Both the position numbers and the translations under genes were made by a program. A stretch of DNA of 64,000 bases from Thalassospira marina (GTDB lineage Bacteria; Pseudomonadota; Alphaproteobacteria; Rhodospirillales; Thalassospiraceae): contig NZ_CP024199.1 of assembly GCF_002844375.1 (NCBI RefSeq), positions 632,001 to 696,000 of the forward strand, read 5' to 3'. Of this stretch, positions 35,031 through 43,511 are shown piece after piece. Numbering within the stretch: the stretch's first letter is position 1; each line of letters begins with the position of its first letter. The notes beneath the pieces were generated by a model. The model saw only the letters and a program-made list of their open reading frames with translations. It was not told the origin of the DNA and searched no databases.

Positions 35031-35444
35031 TCCCCAACTCCCCTTGCTTTGACAAAATCTTAGACGAGGAATGGTGTTTAGAACCACCTTAATTTATTCA
35101 ATTTTGCGCCGATTGCACGGTTTTGGGCGGCTTTGCGGGCTTTTGCCTGGCAAACGGCCCGGAAAACCGGGCCAGGGCCTGCAAATTCCCCTGCCTTGGG
35201 CGAATTTGGGTTGGGGCAACAAAACCAAAGCGCGCGTGCCGTACCAAAGAACAGGTAAAGGCGATGACTCGTTATATGTCAGTATGTTGTGGAAAATACG
35301 CGCTGGGTGCATTTGCGACGTGATGCCGGTGCCGGCGGCGTGATGCCAGTGCCGGGGGACCGGCGGGGATGGTGGCATATTGCGACGACAGGCCCGGCGA
35401 TGCTGCCTTGGTCGTGGCTGTGTTGATAGGGAATGCTACCAAAC
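35031..35444. other. Gene-free interval upstream of the MBL hydrolase gene
   Basis: I see no credible gene in these ~410 bp. An imperfect direct repeat (GTGATGCCGGTGCCGG and GTGATGCCAGTGCCGG) lies near 35320-35357. The part next to 35030 probably carries the promoter of the minus-strand hydrolase. Confidence 0.5.
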
Positions 35445-35481
35445 AAAAAGGGCCGGCACCAAAATGGGCCGACCCTTTTTT
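35445..35481. terminator. Terminator of accA
   Basis: AAAAAGGG-CGGC pairs with GCCG-CCCTTTTT with one bulged position on each side, loop around ACCAAAATGG. It lies 20 bp after the accA stop and works on either strand. Confidence 0.8.
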
Positions 35482-35500
35482 AAATTTGCGACTGTGCCGG

Positions 35501-36460
35501 TCAGTTAAGACCCTGACGGCCCATATCGAGAAACTTGTCGCGGCGACGGGCCTTGAGAACGCCGCCTTCAAGATCGGAAAGTTCGATCAGGGCTTTTTCG
35601 ATGGCATCGCCAACCATTTTGCAGGCATTCTGCGGTTCGCGCTGGGCACCACCAAGCGGTTCTTCGACGATTTCGTCAATCACGCCAAGCTGCTGCAGGT
35701 CCTGTGCGGTAAGGCGCAGGGCTTCGGCGGCGGTTTTGGCTTCTTCGCCCGAACGCCACAGAATGGAAGCGCAGCCTTCCGGGGAAATAACCGAATAAAT
35801 CGAGTTTTCCAGCATCAGAACGGTGTTTGCCGTGGCAAGCGCAATCGCGCCACCCGAACCACCTTCGCCGATAATGACAGAAACCAGCGGCACTTTGATA
35901 TCAAGGCAGGTTTCAATCGAACGGGCAATGGCTTCGGACTGGCCGCGGGCTTCGGCATCGGCACCGGGGAAGGCGCCGGCAGTATCAACCAGGGTCACAA
36001 CCGGAATGTTGAAACGCTCGGCCATACGCATCAGGCGGATCGCCTTGCGGTAACCTTCGGGTTTTGCCATGCCGAAATTGTGCTTCACACGGGTTTCGGT
36101 GTCGCGGCCTTTTTCATGGCCGATAACCATGACGCTGCGCCCACGCAAACGCGCAAGGCCACCAATGATGGCTTCGTCTTCGCCATAAAGGCGGTCGCCT
36201 GCCAGCGGGGTGAAATCATCAAACAGGAATTTGATATATTCCACGAAATGCGGGCGATCCGGATGGCGGGCAACCTGGGTTTTTTGCCATGGGGTCAAAC
36301 GGCCATAGGTGCTTTGCAAAAGCTTGGTCAGTTTGTCTTGCAGGCGCGCAACTTCATCGGCAATGTTGACTTCATCATCATTGCCGCTCAAATGGCGGAG
36401 TTCTTCGATCTTGCCTTCGAGTTCGGCGATCGGCTTCTCAAAATCCAGAAAATTGTGCAT
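35501..36460 (-). CDS. accA: Acetyl-CoA carboxylase carboxyltransferase subunit alpha
   Basis: A 319-residue protein of the normal AccA length with the expected sequence throughout: FLDFEKPIAELEGKIEELR at the start, RPHFVEYIKFLFDDFTPLAGDR in shortened form near 70, GAFPGADAEARGQSEAIARS (~164-183) and the oxyanion and CoA-binding GEGGSGGAIALATAN (~197-211). It carries carboxyl groups from biotin to acetyl-CoA with AccD, the first step of fatty-acid synthesis in the cytoplasm. It is monocistronic with a terminator directly after it. Confidence 0.97.
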   Translation of the reverse strand: MHNFLDFEKPIAELEGKIEELRHLSGNDDEVNIADEVARLQDKLTKLLQSTYGRLTPWQKTQVARHPDRPHFVEYIKFLFDDFTPLAGDRLYGEDEAIIGGLARLRGRSVMVIGHEKGRDTETRVKHNFGMAKPEGYRKAIRLMRMAERFNIPVVTLVDTAGAFPGADAEARGQSEAIARSIETCLDIKVPLVSVIIGEGGSGGAIALATANTVLMLENSIYSVISPEGCASILWRSGEEAKTAAEALRLTAQDLQQLGVIDEIVEEPLGGAQREPQNACKMVGDAIEKALIELSDLEGGVLKARRRDKFLDMGRQGLN

Positions 36461-36623
36461 CAGGACGTCAAATCCGGCTGGGAAACAATGGTGCGGAACA
36501 TACGTGATCAGTTTGCTACGTCAAGGGTCGAGCAAAAAAAGGCGCGATAAATTCAAGATTCAACCGTATCATTGACCAAATTGCATGAAATATGCGCCCC
36601 CAAGTTTGCCTGATGGAAATAAT

Positions 36624-37145
36624 ATGTCCACAAATTTGCAGATCACCGAGCTGCTTTCGCCCGATATTTCCGATTTTGACCGCCTTGTGGTTATTTTAAA
36701 GGAAGCCTTTGCCTTTCAGGATGGCATCGTAAACCCGCCCAGTTCGGTCAGCCGTGTGGACAGCGCTGAACTGCAATGGCGATTTGACCGTGATACGGTG
36801 CTGGTCGCGCGCGATGTTGCCAATAATGGGTTTATTATTGGCCAGGTCTGGATCGAACAGGGGGTGGATGATGCCTATTTTTACAAAATGTCGGTTGATC
36901 CGGCGTGTCATGGGCGCGGGATCGGGCAGGCGTTAATCAATGCGGCACTTGATCATGTTGCAAAGGCAGGTCGCCTGACCAAGGCGCGGCTGCATGTGCG
37001 CAAGGAACTTGCCGGTAATATTGCCTTTTTTACCCGCTGTGGCTTTGCCATTACCGGCGAAGGCAACCATCCGGGGTTTGATGCGCCAACCTATGTGATC
37101 ATGACCCGCGATATCCTGCCTCAGGAAACACTTTCCATCGCCTGA
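36624..37145 (+). CDS. GNAT-family N-acetyltransferase
   Basis: A 173-residue protein with a GNAT fold. It has MSVDPACHGRGIGQALI (~88-104, acetyl-CoA pyrophosphate loop Q/R-x-x-G-x-G/A), a following helix, KARLHVRKE, and NIAFFTRCGFAITGEG near the end. The start at 36624 is preferred to the ATG at 36585, which has no RBS. Its last 25 bp overlap the end of the convergent HxlR gene. Substrate unknown. Confidence 0.8.
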   Translation: MSTNLQITELLSPDISDFDRLVVILKEAFAFQDGIVNPPSSVSRVDSAELQWRFDRDTVLVARDVANNGFIIGQVWIEQGVDDAYFYKMSVDPACHGRGIGQALINAALDHVAKAGRLTKARLHVRKELAGNIAFFTRCGFAITGEGNHPGFDAPTYVIMTRDILPQETLSIA

Positions 37146-37606
37146 TCGTGCATGCGCGCCGTTGCCTTTGTCCGTGCTTTGCTGCCTTTGCCTGGGGTTT
37201 CGTAACCCGCCCCGGCAGGCTGGGGGGATTTGGCGGATTTCGCCGGTTTGGTTTTGGCATCGGGCTTCGGCGCATAATAGGGCACGTTTTCTTCGCCCCA
37301 GTCCTTTAGCGCGATGATGATGGCGCGCAGGCTTTCGCCCTTTTCCGTCAGGCTGTATTCCACGCGCGGGGGGACTTCGGCGTAAACCTCGCGGTGGATA
37401 ACGCCATCCTGTTCAAGTTCGCGAAGCTGGCGGGTTAACATGCGCTGGGTGACGCCGGGCATTAACCGGCCCAGTTCGTTAAACCGTTTGGTGCCATCAA
37501 GCAGGTGAAACAGGACAACGCCTTTCCATTTGCCGCCAATCACCATCAGCGCCCCCTCAACAGGGCAGCCGGGGCTTCGGTTGGGCGGGCAGTTGAAACT
37601 GGTCAT
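37121..37606 (-). CDS. HxlR-family transcriptional regulator
   Basis: A 161-residue protein. The HxlR winged helix spans ~14-105 (CPVEGALMVIGGKWKGVVLF, then FNELGRLMPGVTQRMLTRQL and GVIHREVYAEVPPRVEYSLT). Two N-terminal Cys (positions 6 and 13) resemble the redox- or quinone-sensing Cys of YodB/HypR regulators (inference). The ~50-residue tail is Lys/Pro/Ala-rich and probably disordered. GGAGG lies just before ATG 37606. It is divergent from an MDR oxidoreductase that it likely controls. Confidence 0.88.
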   Translation of the reverse strand: MTSFNCPPNRSPGCPVEGALMVIGGKWKGVVLFHLLDGTKRFNELGRLMPGVTQRMLTRQLRELEQDGVIHREVYAEVPPRVEYSLTEKGESLRAIIIALKDWGEENVPYYAPKPDAKTKPAKSAKSPQPAGAGYETPGKGSKARTKATARMHDQAMESVS

Positions 37607-37642
37607 GTATCCTCCAAAACGGCAGAAAAGCCCAATAGTATA

Positions 37643-37665
37643 CAAAGTGTCACTAGTGGCTTTAA
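37643..37665. promoter_or_regulatory. Palindrome between HxlR and the MDR oxidoreductase
   Basis: CACTAGTG (37651-37658), extendable with a mismatch to GTCACTAGTGGC, lies in the 139-bp divergent gap. It is a candidate HxlR operator. Confidence 0.45.
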
Positions 37666-37745
37666 TTGTGCGTACTTATCATGGCCGTTATTATGGGGTA
37701 GGAAATTGGCATTCGCAAATCAAACCTCAGCAAGGAGGATCGACC

Positions 37746-38768
37746 ATGAAAGCCATTGGCCTGAAAATTGCCCGTCCGGTGACGGATGAAAACCTGTTTG
37801 AACAAACTGACATTGAAACCCCCACTGCAACCGGGCATGACATTCTGGTGCGGGTCAAAGGTGTTGCCGTAAACCCGGTGGATTTCAAAGTCCGCCGTGG
37901 CAAGGCCGATGATGGTGCCTTCAAGGTGCTGGGCTGGGATGCCGCCGGTGTTGTTGAAGCCGTTGGTGACAAGGTCACACTTTTTAACAAGGGTGATGAA
38001 GTCTGGTATGCGGGGGATGTAACGCGGCCTGGTTCAAACAGTGAATTGCAACTGGTTGATGAACGCATTGTGGCCCTGAAACCCAAAAAACTGGATTTCG
38101 CAACCGCTGCTGCCCTGCCGCTGACGACGATTACGGCGTGGGAAGCGATGTTTGATCGCATGAAAATCGACCGGACTGCTGTTTCTGCCAATCAGGGGAA
38201 AAGCATCCTGATCATTAATGGTGCGGGTGGTGTTGGATCAATCGCCATTCAGTTGGCGAAAATGGCTGGCTTGACGGTGATTGCAACTGCATCCCGCCCG
38301 GAAACCATTTCGTGGGTCACGAAAATGGGGGCCGATCACGTGATCAACCATCATCAACCCCTGAAAGAACAGGTTGAAGGGGCCGGTTTTGCCGCCGTTG
38401 AGTATGTGCTTTGCACATCGGAAACCGATGAATATTGGGATGTGATGTGCGATCTGGTCGCACCGCAGGGCCATGTCGTGACCATTACCGAAGCCAAGAA
38501 CAACCATAATGTGGATTTGCTCAAGGCGAAATCGGCCAGCTTTTCCTATGAATTCATGTTCACCCGTTCAATGTTCCAGACCGGTGACATGGTTGAACAG
38601 CACAAACTGTTAAGTGAGGTTGCCGCCCTGGTGGATGGCGATGCGCTGCAGGTTACCACCGGTGAAAATTTTGGCGCGCTGACACCCGAAAGCCTGCGCA
38701 AGGCCCACGCCCTGCTGGAAAGTGGCAAGGCCATTGGCAAGATCATTTTTGACGGGCTGGGTGCCTGA
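37746..38768 (+). CDS. Zinc-type alcohol dehydrogenase-like/quinone oxidoreductase (MDR family)
   Basis: A 340-residue medium-chain dehydrogenase. It has the GroES-like N-terminus (VRVKGVAVNPVDFKVRRG, ~36-53), the catalytic-domain segment VLGWDAAGVVEAVGDKV, and the NADPH-binding loop IINGAGGVGSIAIQLAKMA (~158-176). No structural-zinc Cys cluster is seen, so it fits the quinone-reductase/Zta1-like branch. AAGGAGG lies 8 bp before ATG 37746. It is divergent from an HxlR regulator with N-terminal Cys, which suggests induction by quinones or aldehydes. A strong terminator follows. Confidence 0.88.
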   Translation: MKAIGLKIARPVTDENLFEQTDIETPTATGHDILVRVKGVAVNPVDFKVRRGKADDGAFKVLGWDAAGVVEAVGDKVTLFNKGDEVWYAGDVTRPGSNSELQLVDERIVALKPKKLDFATAAALPLTTITAWEAMFDRMKIDRTAVSANQGKSILIINGAGGVGSIAIQLAKMAGLTVIATASRPETISWVTKMGADHVINHHQPLKEQVEGAGFAAVEYVLCTSETDEYWDVMCDLVAPQGHVVTITEAKNNHNVDLLKAKSASFSYEFMFTRSMFQTGDMVEQHKLLSEVAALVDGDALQVTTGENFGALTPESLRKAHALLESGKAIGKIIFDGLGA

Positions 38769-38852
38769 GGCATTTATAAGCCGGGCAGATAAAGGCCGTA
38801 ATGATGGCGGGGGTTTTGCCCCGGACAAAGCCAATGCGGCATGAGATAGCAG

Positions 38853-38890
38853 ACCGGACCGGTGATTTTTCGCCGGTCCGGTTTTGTTTT
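38853..38890 (+). terminator. Terminator after the MDR oxidoreductase
   Basis: ACCGGACCGG (38853-38862) pairs with CCGGTCCGGT (38873-38882), followed by TTTGTTTT. Confidence 0.9.
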
Positions 38891-38900
38891 GGCGCGATAT

Positions 38901-39815
38901 TTAAGGGTTTTGGGTGGGATCGCGCAGGAGCTGGTATATCCGTTCGCGCAGCCAGCGATGCATGGGGTGAGTTGTTGTGCGGTCATGCCAGACCAGGGCC
39001 ATGTCAAAACCCGGCACTGGCAAAGGCGGTGGCAGGATTTGCAGGCGGCCTTCGCGGTTTTGCGCCACCCGTTTGGGGACAAGGGCGATCATGTCGCTTT
39101 GGGCGATGATATCGGGCACGATCAGAAAGCCCGGCGCGGAAAGGTAAACCCGGCGGGTTTTTCCCAGTCCTTTCAGGGCGGCATCGGCCGGGCCTTCAAA
39201 CCCGCCGCCTTCGGGCGAAACCATGACGTGATCAAGCATGCAAAATGTTGCAAGGTCCAGTTTGCCGTGAATGGCAGGGTGGTTGGGCCTTGCAATGGCA
39301 ACGTAATCTTCGTGGTAAAGATGGCGCATATGCAGGGCTTTTGGGGCGGTTTCGGGTGTGGTCATGGCCAGGTGAATATCGCCCCGGACCATTTCATCTT
39401 CCAGATGGGCGGTATCAATGGTGCGCCATGACAGGCGAATGCCCGGTGCCTCGTCATGCATGGCATGAAGCAACGGCAGCAGCACCGAATATTGCACATA
39501 ATCGCTAGCCGCAATGGCGATGGTTGCCCGGATTTCGGCGGGGTTAAACGGGCTGGTTTCGGCAATGACACGGCGCACAGCTTCGATTGCGTCATGGAGT
39601 GGTGCCTGAAGTTCGAGCGCGCGTTCGGTCGGGATCATGCCGCGCTGGGATGGCAGCAATAACGGGTCATTTAGCAGGTCGCGCAGGCGGGTCAGCCGCG
39701 CGGAAAGGGCGGGTTGGCTGATATTGAGGCGCTGTGCCGCCCGGGTAACATTGCGTTCTGCCAGCAGGGTATCGAGGGTGACCAGCAAATTCAGGTCAAG
39801 CTGTTTGATATCCAT
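38901..39815 (-). CDS. LysR-family transcriptional regulator
   Basis: A 304-residue LTTR. The helix-turn-helix is at residues ~7-40 (LDLNLLVTLDTLLAERNVTR, then AAQRLNISQPALSARLTRLR), followed by a periplasmic-binding-like effector domain. The sequence is close to the NodD/PcpR-like group. ATG 39815 matches the family start (MDIKQLDLNLL); the longer frame adds 12 odd residues. It is divergent from a flavodoxin-fold quinone reductase 97 bp away, which it probably activates. Confidence 0.9.
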   Translation of the reverse strand: MDIKQLDLNLLVTLDTLLAERNVTRAAQRLNISQPALSARLTRLRDLLNDPLLLPSQRGMIPTERALELQAPLHDAIEAVRRVIAETSPFNPAEIRATIAIAASDYVQYSVLLPLLHAMHDEAPGIRLSWRTIDTAHLEDEMVRGDIHLAMTTPETAPKALHMRHLYHEDYVAIARPNHPAIHGKLDLATFCMLDHVMVSPEGGGFEGPADAALKGLGKTRRVYLSAPGFLIVPDIIAQSDMIALVPKRVAQNREGRLQILPPPLPVPGFDMALVWHDRTTTHPMHRWLRERIYQLLRDPTQNP

Positions 39816-39912
39816 TGAAATTATACCAAAACATAAAAACTTTGATTTCAACGATAGCAGGGCAATGGGGAATGATCACCCGATAAAGTGATTTTCCAAA
39901 AAGGATGAGACC

Positions 39913-40743
39913 GTGAAAAAGATCCTGATTGTCCATGCCCACCCCGAGGCACAATCGCTGACATCGGCCTTGAAAGATGTTGCCGTAACCACATTGCGGG
40001 CGCGCGGCCATGATGTGCAGGTATCGGACCTGTATGCCATGGGCTGGAAAGCCGGGGCCGATGCCGATGATTTTACCGACATCACGAACCCCGATTGCCT
40101 GCGGTATGTGGCGGAATCCCGCCATGCCTTTGCATCTGGCACCCAAAGCCCGGAAATTGCCGCCGAACAGCAAAAACTGTTATGGGCGGATGCGGTTTTA
40201 TTTACCTTTCCGCTGTGGTGGTTTGGCATGCCTGCCATTTTGAAAGGCTGGTTTGACCGGGTTTTTGCCTTTGGCTTTGCCTATGGTGTTGGCCAGCACG
40301 GCGGGGAGCGCTGGGGTGATCGCTATGGCGAAGGTGTTATGGCCGGGCGGCGCGCCATGGTGATTTTGCCCATTGGCGGGCGTGCGCCACATTATAGCGA
40401 CCGGGGTGTTAATGGCAGCCTGGACGATATTTTGTGGCCGATCACGCACGGAACACTGTTTTATCCTGGCTTTGATGTGTTGCCGGCTTTCCCGGTTTAT
40501 CAAAGTGACCGCATGGATGACGAAAGATGGCAACAGGTTAAGGTGGACCTGATTGATCGCCTTGATACCCTGTTTGACGCCGAACCGATTGCCTTTCGCA
40601 CACAAAATGGCGGCCATTACGATGGGCAACAGCGTTTGAAACCCGGCCTTGGCGGGGGCGAGGGCGGCACGCGCATTCATCTGGTGCAGCCGGGCGACCC
40701 GGTTGAAACCGTTCCTCGCCCGGCGCGACGTGCCGCCAGCTGA
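39913..40743 (+). CDS. NAD(P)H:quinone oxidoreductase, flavodoxin-like fold (NQO1/KefF type)
   Basis: A 276-residue protein. The N-terminal phosphate-binding loop ILIVHAHPEAQSLTSAL (~4-20) and FTFPLWWFGMPAILKGWFDR (~97-116, FMN/FAD and dimer region) are hallmarks of the Flavodoxin_2/NQO family. The last ~50 residues are polar and unusual for the family. Start is GTG 39913 with AAGGATGAGA upstream. With its divergent LysR regulator it is probably an inducible defence against quinones or nitroaromatics. Confidence 0.87.
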   Translation: MKKILIVHAHPEAQSLTSALKDVAVTTLRARGHDVQVSDLYAMGWKAGADADDFTDITNPDCLRYVAESRHAFASGTQSPEIAAEQQKLLWADAVLFTFPLWWFGMPAILKGWFDRVFAFGFAYGVGQHGGERWGDRYGEGVMAGRRAMVILPIGGRAPHYSDRGVNGSLDDILWPITHGTLFYPGFDVLPAFPVYQSDRMDDERWQQVKVDLIDRLDTLFDAEPIAFRTQNGGHYDGQQRLKPGLGGGEGGTRIHLVQPGDPVETVPRPARRAAS

Positions 40744-40782
40744 TATTGGCATTGCCCGGTTGGGCAGCGGGCCTGTGATGCC

Positions 40783-41769
40783 CTATTGTGCGTCCTTGGC
40801 GGCAATGATGTTGGCCTGATGCACCATGACTTCGGCCTGCTTGATCGATGCGATATCGATCAGGCGGCCATCCAGGGCAACGGCACCAGCCCCTTCATTC
40901 TGGGCTTTTTCCATTGCTTCGAGAATACGTTTTGCCTTGGTGACCTCGGCTTCCGATGGGGAATAAACATCATTGGCAAGGGCGATCTGGCTGGGATGGA
41001 TGGCCCATTTGCCTTCGCAGCCCAGAACCATGGCACGCGCGGCCTGGGCACGGTAACCATCGGGGTCGGAAAAATCGCCAAACGGCCCGTCAATCGGGCG
41101 CAGGCCATTGGCGCGCGCAGCCACCACCATGCGGGCAATGGCGTAATGCCACATATCGCCCCAGTGATAATCGCGCGGGGCATCGCCATCTTTATCGGTT
41201 AGTACGCCATAATGCGGGTTGGGGCCGCCAATGCCGGTGGTCATCGCCTTGGTCGATGCGGCATAATCGGCCACACCAAAATGCAGGCTTTCATTGCGTT
41301 TCGATGCAGCGGCAATTTCGTGAATGTTTTGCATGCCAAGGGCGGTTTCAATGATCAGCTCGAACCCGATGCGTTTTTTGCGCCCCTTGGCGGTTTCGAT
41401 CTGGGTTGCCAGCATATCAAGGGCATAAACATCCGATGCGGTGCCAACCTTGGGGATCATGATCAGGTCCAGCCGGTCGCCCGCCTGTTCGAGCACATCC
41501 ACCACATCGCGATACATATAGTGGGTATCAAGCCCGTTGATGCGTACCGATAAAACCTTGTCGCCCCAGTCGATATCATTGATGGCGGCAATGATGTTTT
41601 TGCGCGCCTGTTCCTTGTCGCGCGGGGCAACGGCATCTTCCAGGTCCAGGAAAATGGCATCGGCCTTTGATTTTGCCGCTTTTTCAAAAAGTTCGATCCG
41701 GCTTCCGGGCACGGCAAGTTCGGACCGGTTCAGGCGTGCGGGTGCCGGGGTCGGTGTGGTGAAGCTCAT
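40783..41769 (-). CDS. mcl1: L-malyl-CoA/beta-methylmalyl-CoA lyase
   Basis: A 328-residue HpcH/HpaI-fold enzyme that follows Rhodobacter Mcl1 closely by memory: IFLDLEDAVAPRDKEQAR (~39-56, acidic metal/CoA site), VLSVRINGLDTHYMYRDVVD (~73-92), VGTASDVYALD, PIDGPFGDFSDPDGYRAQA (~225-243), GKWAIHPSQIALAN (~253) and GRLIDIASIKQAEV near the end. It cleaves malyl-CoA to glyoxylate and acetyl-CoA (or beta-methylmalyl-CoA to propionyl-CoA), as in the ethylmalonyl-CoA pathway or glyoxylate metabolism. It is alone here; other pathway genes are not in the window. Confidence 0.92.
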   Translation of the reverse strand: MSFTTPTPAPARLNRSELAVPGSRIELFEKAAKSKADAIFLDLEDAVAPRDKEQARKNIIAAINDIDWGDKVLSVRINGLDTHYMYRDVVDVLEQAGDRLDLIMIPKVGTASDVYALDMLATQIETAKGRKKRIGFELIIETALGMQNIHEIAAASKRNESLHFGVADYAASTKAMTTGIGGPNPHYGVLTDKDGDAPRDYHWGDMWHYAIARMVVAARANGLRPIDGPFGDFSDPDGYRAQAARAMVLGCEGKWAIHPSQIALANDVYSPSEAEVTKAKRILEAMEKAQNEGAGAVALDGRLIDIASIKQAEVMVHQANIIAAKDAQ

Positions 41770-42164
41770 GTGTTTCTCCTTGCTGCATTGCGCAAAGGCA
41801 TTGCCGAAAAATGCGCAATGGCGTCAAACCTGTACCGGGGCCTGCCTGGGCAGAAAAAGCGGTCTTTTATAATGTTGTGCCGCCCTGTTGCCGCGCATGT
41901 TAGCAAAATTTTCCCGCCCGCGTCCAATTCGACGATGGTGTGAAAGGGCGTGTCAGGTGAATTTTTTGTGCATCGCACTGCCAATGCATTGGAGACCCGG
42001 CAAAAACGGGCGGAAACAGCGCCGCCTACGGGGAATTGGCGTGTTTTGCGGCCGGATAATGTGAATAATTATCCGAAATTGAAACTAATGTAGGAATTTT
42101 TCAGGTTTTAACTTTATATTGCCGGTCAAATCTCCGGGGAAGATTATAACGGGCCAGGGGTCGG
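41770..42164. other. Gene-free interval between mcl1 and the diguanylate cyclase
   Basis: These 395 bp contain the divergent promoters of mcl1 (-) and the GGDEF gene (+). The stretch around 42055-42120 is AT-rich. No small gene, RNA or clear operator is visible. Confidence 0.5.
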
Positions 42165-43334
42165 ATGCGTCGTGCCTTTTTTGCCTGCATTTCAGTCGGG
42201 TTGATACCGCTTGTCATACTTGCTGCGGTAACGGCACTGGTATTTGGCGACAAGGCCGGTGTTTTACCCGATGGTCTTGTGGGTTTTATGCAGTTTCGCC
42301 CGTTTATGATGGCGATATTGGGCATCGTGCTGGGCGGCTGGTTTAGCCGGGGCCGCGTTGTTTATGCGATGCTGGTGCTGGCATTTTGCTACTGGTTTTT
42401 TATCGGTGCGCCGGTTGTTCTTTCCCCTGAAGGTGTGCGTTTCCTGCGGCTGGCAACTTTGTATGTGGTGCCGGTCAATCTGCTTTTGCTGTCTTTCATG
42501 TCGGAACGCGGGGTGTTTCGCAAACGGGGCATTGCCCGGCTGCTGTTTCTGGCATTGCAGTTTTTCGCCCTGATCCTGTTTGCCACCCGGCCAGACCTTG
42601 CCAATGCGCTTTATGCCCTTTTGAACACCCGTTTTATCGAGCTTGACGGCGTTGCCAATACCATCCCGCAACTGGCGTTTCTGGTATCTGTGCCGGTTGT
42701 CCTTGTGCTGCTGGCAAAGGGGCGGTCGCTGGAATTTGCCTTTGCCTGCACATTGCCGGCGGTTTTTGCCGCCGAACTGGTTGAAACCCGGTATATCCCG
42801 TTTGGTTATCTGGCGGCGATGGGCGTGGTTTTGGGCGGTGTGGTGCAGGAAGCATGGCGCATGGCCTTTGTCGATGATCTGACAGGCCTGGCAGGGCGAC
42901 GCGCCCTTGGCCATGCCCTGATGGAGCTTAGCGGGCAATATTGTATTGCCATGCTGGATGTGGACCATTTCAAAAAGTTCAATGACAGCCACGGCCACGA
43001 TGTGGGCGATATCGTGTTGCGCAAGGTTGCGCGCGAATTGTCCCATGTGGGGGGCGGTGGCAAGGCATTTCGTTATGGTGGCGAGGAATTTTCCATCCTG
43101 TTTTCCGGGCGCGATATGGCCAAGGTTTATGAAACGCTGGAAAATCTGCGCAAGAAAATCGCCAACAGCAAAATCACCCTGCCGGAATCCACCCGTCAGG
43201 TGGGGATCACTGTTTCCATCGGGTTGGCCCAGCGCCCCGAAAGTGAAACTGACCCCTGGGCAGTGTTAAAAGAAGCAGACGGCAGGCTATTTTGCGCCAA
43301 GGAAGCCGGGCGTAACCGCATATTTGCCGGTTGA
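42165..43334 (+). CDS. Membrane-bound diguanylate cyclase (GGDEF)
   Basis: A 389-residue protein. About seven or eight membrane helices fill residues ~5-230, with no recognised sensor family. The GGDEF domain follows: DDLTGLAGRRALGHALMEL (~238-256), Asp metal ligand in MLDVDHFKKFNDSHGHDVGD (~263-282), active-site RYGGEEF (~303-309). The inhibitory RxxD site is absent: GGGGKAF precedes the active loop. It should make cyclic di-GMP in response to an unknown membrane or lipid signal. It precedes three RTX genes in the same direction, with 177 bp between. Confidence 0.9.
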   Translation: MRRAFFACISVGLIPLVILAAVTALVFGDKAGVLPDGLVGFMQFRPFMMAILGIVLGGWFSRGRVVYAMLVLAFCYWFFIGAPVVLSPEGVRFLRLATLYVVPVNLLLLSFMSERGVFRKRGIARLLFLALQFFALILFATRPDLANALYALLNTRFIELDGVANTIPQLAFLVSVPVVLVLLAKGRSLEFAFACTLPAVFAAELVETRYIPFGYLAAMGVVLGGVVQEAWRMAFVDDLTGLAGRRALGHALMELSGQYCIAMLDVDHFKKFNDSHGHDVGDIVLRKVARELSHVGGGGKAFRYGGEEFSILFSGRDMAKVYETLENLRKKIANSKITLPESTRQVGITVSIGLAQRPESETDPWAVLKEADGRLFCAKEAGRNRIFAG

Positions 43335-43440
43335 TGCGGTTGTAATTCATCAGTTATTTTGCATTATTTCAAAATTCATTTCAAATAACGGCGAAAAAAC
43401 TTCCGATCACGTCATTTTTTGCTTGGATATATTTAGTTTT

Positions 43441-43477
43441 TATCCGTTTGTCTTGTTTAACTTCTGGTAGTAGCCTT
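43441..43477 (+). promoter_or_regulatory. RTX upstream element, copy 1
   Basis: A 37-bp block beginning TATCCGTTTG and containing GGTAGTAGCC lies 71 bp before the first RTX start. It matches a block at 47297-47333, 70 bp before the third RTX start, at 28 of 37 positions without gaps. It is a likely shared promoter or activator site. Confidence 0.55.
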
Positions 43478-43511
43478 TTCGCATTATTCACCTGCATAAA
43501 GGGATATGGCG

